Below the pieces are notes generated by a model. The model was not told the origin of the DNA, made no database searches, and saw only the letters and a list, made by a program, of their open reading frames with translations. Below are positions 14,897 to 22,643 of a stretch of DNA of 22,643 nt, in pieces. The stretch lies in contig DIHT01000068.1 of assembly GCA_002420305.1 (NCBI GenBank), forward strand, positions 1 through 22,643, given 5' to 3'. The stretch comes from Akkermansiaceae bacterium UBA5689 (GTDB lineage Bacteria; Verrucomicrobiota; Verrucomicrobiia; Verrucomicrobiales; Akkermansiaceae). A program made the translations under genes and the position numbers. Numbering within the stretch: the stretch's first letter is position 1; each line of letters begins with the position of its first letter.

Positions 14897-17800
14897 AAGC
14901 TCCAGCGCGGTAGAGCTGACCGGCTATCAATTGCGTTCCTCGTCTGGCGGCATCCAGCTCCTCCCTGGCGGCTTCCTTGCCGCGGGCTCAAACCTCATTA
15001 TCAGCCCCACTTTTCCGGTCTCGAGCGGTCATCGCCTTGCACTCTACCGTCCCGGTGGTGTCGAACTCGCTGACGCCCGGGAAGTGACAAACCGGCTGCG
15101 TGGCCTCGCCGGAGATCAATGGCTCTACCCAAGCGAGCCCTCCTTCGGCGCCCCCAATTCCTTCAATCTGGAAAGCGACATCGTGATCAATGAAATCATG
15201 TACAACCCGCGTCCACTTCCTGCGACTCCACCGCCGCCACCGACCGTGCTTCTCGACTGGGACGACCCTTGGCGGTTCAATGAAAGTGGGGCCAACCTCG
15301 GAAACACCTGGGAAACTGTGGCCCATCCCGTCGACAACCTGAATTGGCTGTCCGGACCCGGGCCGCTGGGAGTCGAGAACCCGGGAGCGCTGACCCATGA
15401 GATCAATACGCCACTTTCGCCCCTCGCCTCACGCGACCCACGGGTGCTCACTTTCTACTTTGAGACCGACTTCGTCCTGACCCAACAGGAACGCGCCGAC
15501 ATCACGCTCCTCGAATTGACCCATCAGATTGACGATGGCGCCATTTTCTACCTCAACGGAGTCGAGATCGAGCGCTTCCAGATGGACGGCGAACCCATTA
15601 CCTCCAGCACAACCGCCAGTGCTACCGTGGGAAACGCTGCGGTGATCACCAAAACTCTTACTACTTCAGCAGTGGCCGCCCTCACCACCGGGATCAATCG
15701 CCTCTCGGTCGAAGTGCATCAAACCAACTCCGGGAGCAGCGACGTGGTGATGGGTGCGCAGTTGGTCTCGACTCGGGAGGGCATTCCCTTTCGTAACTCC
15801 AACGAACAATGGATCGAACTCTACAACAAGGGCTCGTCCCCAGTGGACCTGGGCGGATGGAGTCTTAGCGACGGAGTGGACTTCGAGTTCCCACCGGGAA
15901 CCATACTGAACGATGGCGAGTTTCTAATTGTTGCACGTGACGCCGACTCGTTAGCCGCCAAGTTTCCTGAAACCGACATTGCCGGACAATGGAACGGAAG
16001 CCTCTCGCGCAAGGGGGAACGTTTACGCCTGATCGACGCCAGCAAGAATCCGGTCGACGAGGTGCGCTTTTACGACGGCGGGCGCTGGCCAAAAGCGGCT
16101 GACGGCGGCGGATCCAGCCTCGAACTACGTGATCCGGACTCCGATAACAGCATGCCAGAAGCGTGGGCTGGCAGCCTCAAAAGCGGGGCATGGCAAACCA
16201 TCACCTACTCGGGGCGCGGCAGCAGAATTCCCAGCAACGACCCAGACCGCTATAACGAGTTTATCTTCGGACTACTCGATGCAGGTGAGTTTCTCATCGA
16301 CGACATCAGCGTCATAGAGAATCCGACTAGCAGCCCGCGCCAGTTGATTCAAAATGGCACATTCAGCGGGGGCGATTTTGACCGCTGGCGCATGCGGGGC
16401 AACCACCGCCACGCGGAGGTAATCGACGACCCGGAAAACCCCGGAAATAAAGTTCTCCATGTGCACGCGACCGGCGCCATGGAGCACATGCACAACCATG
16501 CTGAAACCACCCTCAAGGACGGCAATACCTTTGTGAATATCAACTCGTCGTCGCCCTATGAGATCAGCTTCCGAGCAAAGTGGCTGGGTGGCTCCAATCA
16601 ACTCAATACGCGTCTCTACTTCAATCGGCTGCCTCGTACTTCCATCTTGGACGCACCGCTGGACGGCGGAACACCCGGCGCGCCAAACTCGCAACAAGTC
16701 GCGAATGCGGGCCCTACTTTCAGAGACCTTTCCCACACCCCGGCCGTCCCTGCGGCCAACCGGCGCGCCACCGTAACAGTGCAGGCATCCGACCCCGACG
16801 AAGTGGCGAGCATGACCGTCTTCTACTCCGTCGATGGAGGCAACTTTGCCAGCATATCAATGACCGATCGCGGTGAAGGTCGATACTCTGCAACAATTCC
16901 CGGACAATCAGGGGGTCGTAAAGTGCAATTTTATGTTGCCGGTCGGGACGGAAACGGGGCCACCTCTTTCATCCCCCGGACCGGGCCCGATTCTTACGCG
17001 ATCATCCCGTGGGATGACGGGCAGGCAAACCTAGATTACGGAGACTGCCAACCCAACAACTTCCGGATCGTCATGACCAATGCCGACCGGGACTTTCTTC
17101 ACCGGGAGACCGAAGTAATGAGCAACGACCGTATTGGGTGCACCATCATCTACAATGAGAGCGAGATCTACTACAACTGCGGAGTCCGCCTGAAAGGAAG
17201 CCAACGCGGTCGAAACAAGCCTGCTCGAGTCGGATTCAACGTCCGCTTTCCGGATGACCAACCATTCCTCGGAGCTCACTCAGTCGTGGCTGTGGACCGT
17301 AGTGGTGCCGGCGATCAGTTCAGTCAGAAGGAAATGCTGGTCAAGCACATCGTCAGTCGCGCAGGTAACATTCCAGGAATGAATGATGATCTGATCAGGG
17401 TCATCGCGCCCCGCTCTGCTCAAACCGGCTCCGCCATGCTCCTGAAATCAAAGTTCGATGATGAATGGCTCGAGAACCAGTTCCCCGATGGCGACGAAGG
17501 GACCATGTTCGAGTATGAGTTGATCTACTATCCCACCAGCACCGCCGGCGGTGGCCCAGAGGACCTCAAACGCCCGAACCCTGATAGTGTGGCAGGGGTC
17601 TCCATGCGCAGCATTAGTGGCCGCCGAAACAAGGAACTCTACCGCTACCACTGGCAGATCGATAATAACAAGGACGCCGACGACTATGAGCCCCTGATAG
17701 AAATGCTGATCGCGATGGGACTCAGCGGAAATTCCTACCGTGATGCAACCAACGAACTTCTGGATGTGGATCAGTGGCTACGTTCCTTTGCAGTCCAGGT

Positions 17801-19349
17801 GCTCTGTGGTATTGGCGACAACTACAGCAGTGGGTCACAGCACAACGCGGTCTTCTACTTCCGGCCCAGCGACCGAAAGGCTCTGTATTTCCCGTGGGAC
17901 ATGGATTTCTCGTTCAATCGGGGAGCTACTTCGGACCTCACTCCAAACGGAGATCTCGATAAACTCCTCGCAGCGAGCCCCGCCAACGAACGAGCCTACT
18001 ACGGACACATCCTCGACATCGTCAACACCAGCTTCAATTCCGCATACATCAACGAATGGATCGACCACTATCAGTGCTTCCTCACCGGCAATCAACCCAG
18101 CCTTTCCACATTCAGATCCTACATCAACACAAGAAGCAGGCATGCCGCTAACCTCATTAATAATGCGGTGGCTAACATCCCTTATCGCATCAACACCCCT
18201 GATGGCACGGAGACTAACCAGTCCTTCATCACCGTCTCAGGAGACGGCTGGGTTGATGTGCGTGAGATTCGCTTTTCGGGCGGAGGCGCTCTGCCGATCA
18301 CCTGGACAGACAACAACAGCTGGGAGGTTACTGTCCCGGTCTCACCCGGAGCTAACACCATCACCCTCGAGGCGATTGGTTTTGGTGGAGTGGTGATCTC
18401 GCAGGACAGTGTAGACATTACGGGCTCCAGCATTCTGGCTCCTGCTACCGCGGCTAATTTTGCGATTACTGAGTTCAATTACCACCCGGGCCCTCCCACC
18501 GCGGACGAACAGATCGCCGGCTTCCTCGATTCCGACGCCTTTGAGTTTATCGAGATGCAGAATCTTAGCGAAACCCAGGCGATCGACCTTACCAATCTCG
18601 CCTTCACCAACGGCATCACTTTCAACTTCCCCTCCTCTACCCTCGATCCGGGTGCGCGAGTAATCGTTGCGGGAAATGAAGCCGCCTTTATCCAGCGCTA
18701 TGGAGGAGGGCTCCCTGTCATCGGGCAGTATCACATCAGCAATGCTAACAGGCTCTCTAATGATGGGGAACGGCTTCGATTAGAAGACGCCTCCGGAACT
18801 ACCATAGCCGACTTCACCTATAACGACAGAGCCCCATGGCCATCCAGCGCCGATGGCTCCGGCTATTCGCTCGTTCTGATGTGCCCCGGGCTCAATGACC
18901 CAACTCTCCCTCAGAGCTGGCGAACCAGCGCGACCGTGAACGGCAACGCCAACGGAAGCGACACTATCGATCTCGCCACCTGGATGGTCACCAATCGAGT
19001 CACTGACCTCTCTCTGGACGACGATGGTGACCGCAGCGCCTCCCTTCTCGAATTCGCCATGGGCCACGATCCCAATATCTTTGACGCAACAGATCAGGTC
19101 CAATCAGCTATTGTCGAAACGGATGGGCAGCTCTTTGCGGCGATGGTCTTCCAGCACCAGATTGGTGCAGATGAAATCTCATTCCGGGGTGAGAGTTCTA
19201 GCGACCTCGTCAACTGGACAGACGGCCCCGTCTATCTCGGACGCACAAATAATGGCGACGGCACAAGCTCAGTCTGGTTTGTAAGTAACAACGCAATAGA
19301 GACTAGCGAACGCGAATTTCTCCGCCTTGAGATAACCACCAAGCAATGA
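14766..19349 (+). CDS. large CotH-kinase / lamin-tail-domain protein (N-terminus apparently missing)
   Basis: The frame opens at a TTG (14766); the first ATG is at 14793 and no signal peptide follows, unusual for this exported class. Domains: a lamin-tail-like part from about residue 23 (FSEISAGSDPSFEVEITN); a second from 138 (DIVINEIMYNP), split by a jelly-roll-like insert at about 160-338 with DDGAIFYLNGVEIERFQM; its remainder, NEQWIELYNKGSSPVDLGGW, from about 345. A CBM/Ig-like region covers about 470-745. The CotH kinase-like domain (about 755-1130) has GVRLKGS near 809 and FPWDMDFSFN near 1043-1052, the conserved K and D-x-D positions. A third lamin-tail-like domain spans 1228-1375. The C-terminal part has SSSDLVNW and REFLRLEI. 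It is probably a surface or spore-coat-like adhesin; kinase activity is not proven. Confidence 0.8.
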   Translation: MRLTPRSTTMGIAGLTPGERDRSVVFSEISAGSDPSFEVEITNISSSAVELTGYQLRSSSGGIQLLPGGFLAAGSNLIISPTFPVSSGHRLALYRPGGVELADAREVTNRLRGLAGDQWLYPSEPSFGAPNSFNLESDIVINEIMYNPRPLPATPPPPPTVLLDWDDPWRFNESGANLGNTWETVAHPVDNLNWLSGPGPLGVENPGALTHEINTPLSPLASRDPRVLTFYFETDFVLTQQERADITLLELTHQIDDGAIFYLNGVEIERFQMDGEPITSSTTASATVGNAAVITKTLTTSAVAALTTGINRLSVEVHQTNSGSSDVVMGAQLVSTREGIPFRNSNEQWIELYNKGSSPVDLGGWSLSDGVDFEFPPGTILNDGEFLIVARDADSLAAKFPETDIAGQWNGSLSRKGERLRLIDASKNPVDEVRFYDGGRWPKAADGGGSSLELRDPDSDNSMPEAWAGSLKSGAWQTITYSGRGSRIPSNDPDRYNEFIFGLLDAGEFLIDDISVIENPTSSPRQLIQNGTFSGGDFDRWRMRGNHRHAEVIDDPENPGNKVLHVHATGAMEHMHNHAETTLKDGNTFVNINSSSPYEISFRAKWLGGSNQLNTRLYFNRLPRTSILDAPLDGGTPGAPNSQQVANAGPTFRDLSHTPAVPAANRRATVTVQASDPDEVASMTVFYSVDGGNFASISMTDRGEGRYSATIPGQSGGRKVQFYVAGRDGNGATSFIPRTGPDSYAIIPWDDGQANLDYGDCQPNNFRIVMTNADRDFLHRETEVMSNDRIGCTIIYNESEIYYNCGVRLKGSQRGRNKPARVGFNVRFPDDQPFLGAHSVVAVDRSGAGDQFSQKEMLVKHIVSRAGNIPGMNDDLIRVIAPRSAQTGSAMLLKSKFDDEWLENQFPDGDEGTMFEYELIYYPTSTAGGGPEDLKRPNPDSVAGVSMRSISGRRNKELYRYHWQIDNNKDADDYEPLIEMLIAMGLSGNSYRDATNELLDVDQWLRSFAVQVLCGIGDNYSSGSQHNAVFYFRPSDRKALYFPWDMDFSFNRGATSDLTPNGDLDKLLAASPANERAYYGHILDIVNTSFNSAYINEWIDHYQCFLTGNQPSLSTFRSYINTRSRHAANLINNAVANIPYRINTPDGTETNQSFITVSGDGWVDVREIRFSGGGALPITWTDNNSWEVTVPVSPGANTITLEAIGFGGVVISQDSVDITGSSILAPATAANFAITEFNYHPGPPTADEQIAGFLDSDAFEFIEMQNLSETQAIDLTNLAFTNGITFNFPSSTLDPGARVIVAGNEAAFIQRYGGGLPVIGQYHISNANRLSNDGERLRLEDASGTTIADFTYNDRAPWPSSADGSGYSLVLMCPGLNDPTLPQSWRTSATVNGNANGSDTIDLATWMVTNRVTDLSLDDDGDRSASLLEFAMGHDPNIFDATDQVQSAIVETDGQLFAAMVFQHQIGADEISFRGESSSDLVNWTDGPVYLGRTNNGDGTSSVWFVSNNAIETSEREFLRLEITTKQ

Positions 19350-19401
19350 TGTTGAAATTCGCCTTCTGGGAGCAGCCTCACCATGATGAAACCAGGAACT
19401 C

Positions 19402-21735
19402 TCAGGGAATAACCACCCTGAAAAACGCTCTGCCACCGGTGACAGGCTGAGAGTGTTGCAGGGGACTTCCAGTTCCTGCCCTCACACTACCCACATTCTG
19501 CCAGGTTTGAAGGTCCGAGGAACGCTGGACACGATAGCTCATGCCGGAGTCAGTCTGCCAGCTCATATTAATGCGACCGCCGCTCAACCACATGTCGGCG
19601 AGAGCTACCTCGGGCACCACTCGTGGTAAAACTTCAAAGCTGAACCACCCCACTCCATCTGCGGGGAGTGCCCCTTGGACCGATTGATTCTCCCCGTATC
19701 TCAAAACAAACGATCCTGCCTGCGGAGGAGCTTGGACAGAAAATCCATCTCTGAAGATTGTGTTATACTGACTAACCGCGATGTAATACGTTCCCTCCTC
19801 GAGATTTCCTGCGGTGATGCCACTTTGTAACGCTCCATTGAAATCATCATTTTCGGCGAGAAGCTCACCTTCCAGACCGTAAAGTGCCATTTCAGTATCA
19901 ATCGTGGACCCAAGGGTGGTGAACTGGAGTGGGAGACTCCCGTCGCCTAGCGGACCAAGCGCCACGGGGCGTTCTGGAGGGAGCCCGAGCGGGTTCGGAC
20001 GTATTTCGAATGAAAACCAGACTGCGCCTGTTTCCTGGATTCGGGCTCTGGTGTTTTCATTCGAATTGACTGTAAGTGCGATAGTGCCACCGGGAGGGCC
20101 GCCAGTCGCGGAAAACCCGTCGGCGAAGATAGTGTCATATTGACCGACCGCGATATACCACGTCCCTGGTGTCATACTGGAAAACCCGAACCCGCTTTGG
20201 AGGGTCTGATTAAAGTCATCATTCTCTGCCGCTAATCTTCCATCGGGGTAAAAGAGGGCAATTTCGGTATCGATCGAGGATTGCAAGGTATCAAAATTAA
20301 TCTGCGCTTGGCCATCCCCCAAGACGCCAAGAGAAATCGCGTCTTCCGACGTAGATCCAGCATTGTCGATCACCTCTCCGCCGTCGCCGTTTCCTCCGCC
20401 ACCGTTCCCGTTTCCTCCGCCACTGGGATTCGAGACAGTCACCTCATACCACGTGATCTCCGCGCCGAATGTGACGATATCCAACTGGCCATCTCCGTTC
20501 ACGTCTGCTGTGAAGATGCCAGAGCCATCGCTCTGGGGCTCTGCGAGCCGAGGCGCTGACAAGGTCTGCACCTGTGCAACGGCACCCCCCTGCCAAATTT
20601 CATAAATGAGAGCGTTGGCGTTCGGTGAGGTCCGGAACTGGTCTAGATCACCGTCTCCATCAAAGTCCACAACGTGGAGCCCTTCCCAATAAAGTTCGCT
20701 ACCTGCGCCAATGACGGGTCCGAAATTCCCTGTGCCGTCACCGGGATGATAACCATAATTACCGTTTCCCCATTCACTGATTCCCACCACGTCGAGGAAA
20801 GAATCCTGATTCATGTCTGCGAGATATAAATTCTCTTGCATCAGGAGTAAATCACTCTCCGGAACTACGATTTTCTCCCAAGGTCCCGCTCTACCCCCAG
20901 GGTTTTTCAGGCTGATAATCTGACCCCCATCGGCTGCCCCCACAACCAAAGAAGAGCCCGGATAGGCCTTAGCCACGATATCAACATAGCCGTCCCCATC
21001 GACGTCGCCGATGTCAAAGGTCCTGGGGTAAAGGTCGTCTTCCTGCGTGGCCACTCGGACACTGTCGTAGGTTCCATTACCGTTGTTGGGTATCCACGCT
21101 ATCCGATTCACCGTCCTGTCTTGCACAAAGACGATGTCGAGATCACGGTCTCGATCGAGATCGGCGACGGCTACCGTTTGGGTGTATTTGGCTCCCGCGG
21201 ATCCAACAATCGTATTCGATGTGAACGAGCCCTGGCCGTCATTGGAGTACACTCGTATTCCGGCGCCATCACCGTCTTGGGGAACGCCTATGCCCGGAAA
21301 GGGAAAGAAAGGATTCCACGGGAAAGTGGGGAAGGTGGGAGCCACACTGATGTGACCGTAACTCCCCGTGATTATGTCCAAATCTCCATCGCCATCCATA
21401 TCACCCACATCAAAGGTCTCCAGCCCTTGCTCAGCATTCGAGACTGGCAACACCGTCCAGTTATCAGTTCCGTCATTTCGAGCCCATGCGATTCGATGGA
21501 GGTAGGCGCCGGCGGCACCAACAAAATCATTAATGACAAAGTCGATATCTCCGTCGCCATCCATATCCCCAGGGATAGCGCGCCCCGCGTCCACGTCCTC
21601 AGGCAGCGAGACGTTGTGCTGGGTGATATCTACGATTTGGGCAGAAGTGAGGCTTGTAGTCAGAACAACGGCAGTGACGCTGACAACGAGTGAGGGAAAA
21701 GACCATGGCGGGGAGGCAGACAAGGCGTTGGACAT
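19402..21735 (-). CDS. exported FG-GAP/VCBS beta-propeller protein with two PPC-like repeats
   Basis: I prefer the ATG at 21735 over a GTG at 21756; neither has a ribosome site. Numbering here counts from the GTG. A signal peptide (SLVVSVTAVVLTTSLTSAQ) ends near residue 40. Seven D-x-D/N-x-D type calcium loops follow (about 64, 119, 199, 251, 314, 364, 418; for example DMDGDGDID), as in a seven-bladed integrin-alpha-like FG-GAP propeller. A Gly/Asn-rich linker (about 443-460) leads to two PPC-like domains (about 468-585, 593-710) carrying IDTEIALFYPDG and GTYYIAVSQYNTIF. The end has a YRVQRSSDLQTWQNVG domain and AFFRVVIP. This is likely a surface binding protein; no catalytic residues are visible. 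It is convergent with the CotH gene; 52 bases separate the two stops. Confidence 0.9.
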   Translation of the reverse strand: MSNALSASPPWSFPSLVVSVTAVVLTTSLTSAQIVDITQHNVSLPEDVDAGRAIPGDMDGDGDIDFVINDFVGAAGAYLHRIAWARNDGTDNWTVLPVSNAEQGLETFDVGDMDGDGDLDIITGSYGHISVAPTFPTFPWNPFFPFPGIGVPQDGDGAGIRVYSNDGQGSFTSNTIVGSAGAKYTQTVAVADLDRDRDLDIVFVQDRTVNRIAWIPNNGNGTYDSVRVATQEDDLYPRTFDIGDVDGDGYVDIVAKAYPGSSLVVGAADGGQIISLKNPGGRAGPWEKIVVPESDLLLMQENLYLADMNQDSFLDVVGISEWGNGNYGYHPGDGTGNFGPVIGAGSELYWEGLHVVDFDGDGDLDQFRTSPNANALIYEIWQGGAVAQVQTLSAPRLAEPQSDGSGIFTADVNGDGQLDIVTFGAEITWYEVTVSNPSGGGNGNGGGGNGDGGEVIDNAGSTSEDAISLGVLGDGQAQINFDTLQSSIDTEIALFYPDGRLAAENDDFNQTLQSGFGFSSMTPGTWYIAVGQYDTIFADGFSATGGPPGGTIALTVNSNENTRARIQETGAVWFSFEIRPNPLGLPPERPVALGPLGDGSLPLQFTTLGSTIDTEMALYGLEGELLAENDDFNGALQSGITAGNLEEGTYYIAVSQYNTIFRDGFSVQAPPQAGSFVLRYGENQSVQGALPADGVGWFSFEVLPRVVPEVALADMWLSGGRINMSWQTDSGMSYRVQRSSDLQTWQNVGSVRAGTGSPLQHSQPVTGGRAFFRVVIP

Positions 21736-21971
21736 GTTATTTGTTGGTGCGAGCACAGCATGCGCAAATATCCCGATGAGTTCAATTTCTTAAGTTCTCA
21801 TATACCCGAGGCGTCATGAGGGTGTTTAGATTCCGTGCAACCTCTCGTTTGAACTTCTTCCACACGGCGTTCGCTCTCCTCCCTGACTACACCTGCAAGC
21901 GCACGGCATTCAAAATCTATTGCTTAACACCATACGTGTGGGAAAACTCCCTGTCATCGGGACCTAAAGAA

Positions 21972-22310
21972 ATGAGCGAAGAACCACCAGAACCTGAGGA
22001 GATGAGCGAAGAGGAGGTGATCGCCTACGCCGCAGAGATTAAGGGAGCAATGGAACATCGGCGTAAAGAGGAGAAGCGTTCCCTCCTCGTCGGTAGCATT
22101 ATCAATAGTGTGCGTCTGGCGCTGTGCTTTTGGGGGGCATATCTGGCGGCCAAATGGCTGGTGTCCCACGATTGGGCTTCGTGGTGGCTCTTTCCGTTTG
22201 CGATGGTCGGCGCTTTGTTCGTGCTCCTCGCACTGACCATGCTCCTTGCCGAATTGGTCGGGAAACAGGAGGGGCGGCGAAAGAGCCCCCAGCCCGATGA
22301 GCAGGAGTAG
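21972..22310 (+). CDS. two-helix membrane protein with acidic N-terminus
   Basis: I place the start at the ATG at 21972, because the frame upstream (from 21816) encodes a Cys/Phe-rich stretch with no signal or family resemblance. The 112-aa product begins MSEEPPEPEEMSEEEVIAYA, strongly acidic, then a helical charged segment EIKGAMEHRRKEEKR. Two transmembrane helices follow: SLLVGSIINSVRLALCFWGA continuing to about VSHD, and WWLFPFAMVGALFVLLALTM continuing to ELVG. A short basic tail EGRRKSPQPDEQE ends it. N- and C-termini are probably cytoplasmic. No family is recognised. The ribosome site is weak (AAAGA at 21966-21970). It stands between the divergent FG-GAP gene and the next plus-strand gene. 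Confidence 0.65.
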   Translation: MSEEPPEPEEMSEEEVIAYAAEIKGAMEHRRKEEKRSLLVGSIINSVRLALCFWGAYLAAKWLVSHDWASWWLFPFAMVGALFVLLALTMLLAELVGKQEGRRKSPQPDEQE

Positions 22311-22327
22311 CCCTCTTCTTCCCTCAC

Positions 22328-22438
22328 TTAACGGCGGGCTCCTTGGGCAAGTGCTTCCGGAATCAACTGGGCTACCGCCGGCCCCACCAGCTTGCGACCC
22401 AAACCCTCATAAACGCTACTCAGATAATTGGAGTTCAT
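22328..22438 (-). CDS. candidate 36-aa small ORF
   Basis: An ATG-started minus-strand frame fills most of the gap between two plus-strand genes. The product starts MNSNYLSSVYEGLGRKLVGP and ends IPEALAQGARR before TAA. It looks like a short amphipathic helix pair with sensible composition (Gly/Leu/Val/Ala plus Arg/Lys at the end), not a low-complexity shadow. A GGAGGG lies about 28 bases upstream, too far to be a normal ribosome site. No family is recognised. It could be a small membrane-associated peptide, a leftover gene end, or chance. Confidence 0.35.
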   Translation of the reverse strand: MNSNYLSSVYEGLGRKLVGPAVAQLIPEALAQGARR

Positions 22439-22497
22439 GATCTCAGGAACTTTCTCTTTTCTCTTCCCTCCTTCTCGCTCAGCGCTACACCAACAAG

Positions 22498-22643
22498 ATG
22501 AAATATGCTCTCTTCAAGCTTAGCTTGGTTGCGCTAACTAGTCTCTTTCCCATTCTCGCCATCGCACAGACCACCACCTTTCGGGTAGACATGTCGGTTC
22601 AAATCGCGATTGGAAGCTACGACCCGAACAACGATCGACTCCT
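22498..22643 (+). CDS. exported carbohydrate-binding-like protein (3' partial, N-terminus only)
   Basis: The gene runs off the right edge. An ATG at 22498 (preceded by ACAAG, no strong ribosome site) starts a clean signal peptide, MKYALFKLSLVALTSLFPIL, with cleavage expected after AIA or IAQ. The mature start reads TTTFRVDMSVQIAIGSYDPN. The pattern TTFxVDMSVQIxxGxxxP is common at the start of starch-binding-like or Ig-like beta domains in exported proteins of Bacteroidota and PVC bacteria. Only 48 residues are visible, so the main function cannot be read. Intergenic sequence before it (22439-22497) shows nothing recognisable. Confidence 0.6.
   Translation, partial: MKYALFKLSLVALTSLFPILAIAQTTTFRVDMSVQIAIGSYDPNNDRL

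Noticed and set aside
19402..19421. TCAGGG/CCCTGA inverted repeat between the CotH and FG-GAP genes
   Set aside because: It includes the stop codon of the FG-GAP gene and has A, not T, after it on the plus strand.
21121..21693. Plus-strand 190-codon frame inside the FG-GAP gene
   Set aside because: It is an antisense shadow of repeated D-x-D-x-D coding; the propeller frame explains the sequence fully.

Overview
The window looks like a stretch of a Verrucomicrobiota chromosome, or a close relative in the PVC group, probably from a marine or aquatic polymer degrader. This is inferred from gene content: very large exported multidomain proteins (lamin-tail/CotH, FG-GAP propeller, lysyl-endopeptidase, LamG), repeated PPC-like C-terminal modules, Tat-exported PhoD, a redoxin-TPR protein of the CRTAC1 type, few Shine-Dalgarno sites and several GTG/TTG starts. 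I saw no rRNA, tRNA, CRISPR array, insertion sequence or phage gene.

Layout. 1-1.3 kb: the 3' end of a LamG protein, then a possible 42-aa ORF. 1.3-2.4 kb (minus): a lipoprotein with a lipocalin-like body and an ACT-domain protein. 2.6-3.6 kb (plus): an acidic hypothetical, a small exported protein and an ATGA-coupled 30-aa ORF. 3.6-6.2 kb (minus): a Tat-exported double Dabb protein, a 2-keto-4-pentenoate hydratase-type enzyme, an ABM monooxygenase-like protein and a one-helix membrane protein. The first three may form a small catabolic or quinone-handling group. 6.4-9.4 kb (minus): a 1022-aa lysyl endopeptidase with three PPC-like repeats, divergent from phoD (9.7-11.3 kb, plus). 11.5-13.7 kb (plus): an alginate-lyase-like/sialidase-like fusion. 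13.8-14.9 kb (minus): a redoxin-TPR protein that seems to lack its N-terminal part, head to head with a 1527-codon CotH/lamin-tail ORF (14.8-19.3 kb, plus) that also lacks a signal peptide. 19.4-21.7 kb (minus): an FG-GAP propeller protein with two PPC-like repeats. 21.9-22.6 kb: a two-helix membrane protein, a possible 36-aa antisense ORF, and the start of an exported protein cut by the window edge. No gene-free stretch exceeds about 300 bases.

How it fits together. Most of the window encodes an exported toolkit: protease, phosphatase, polysaccharide lyase/glycosidase fusion, and adhesion or recognition proteins. The same two accessory modules are reused in several of them: a PPC-like beta domain (six copies in three genes) and a short domain of the form Y-R-x-x-x-S-S-D-L-x-x-W...F-F-R (three or four genes). 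The most unusual structural feature is the junction near 14.8 kb, where two apparently 5'-truncated genes face away from each other. I did not find a clear new defence or mobile system.
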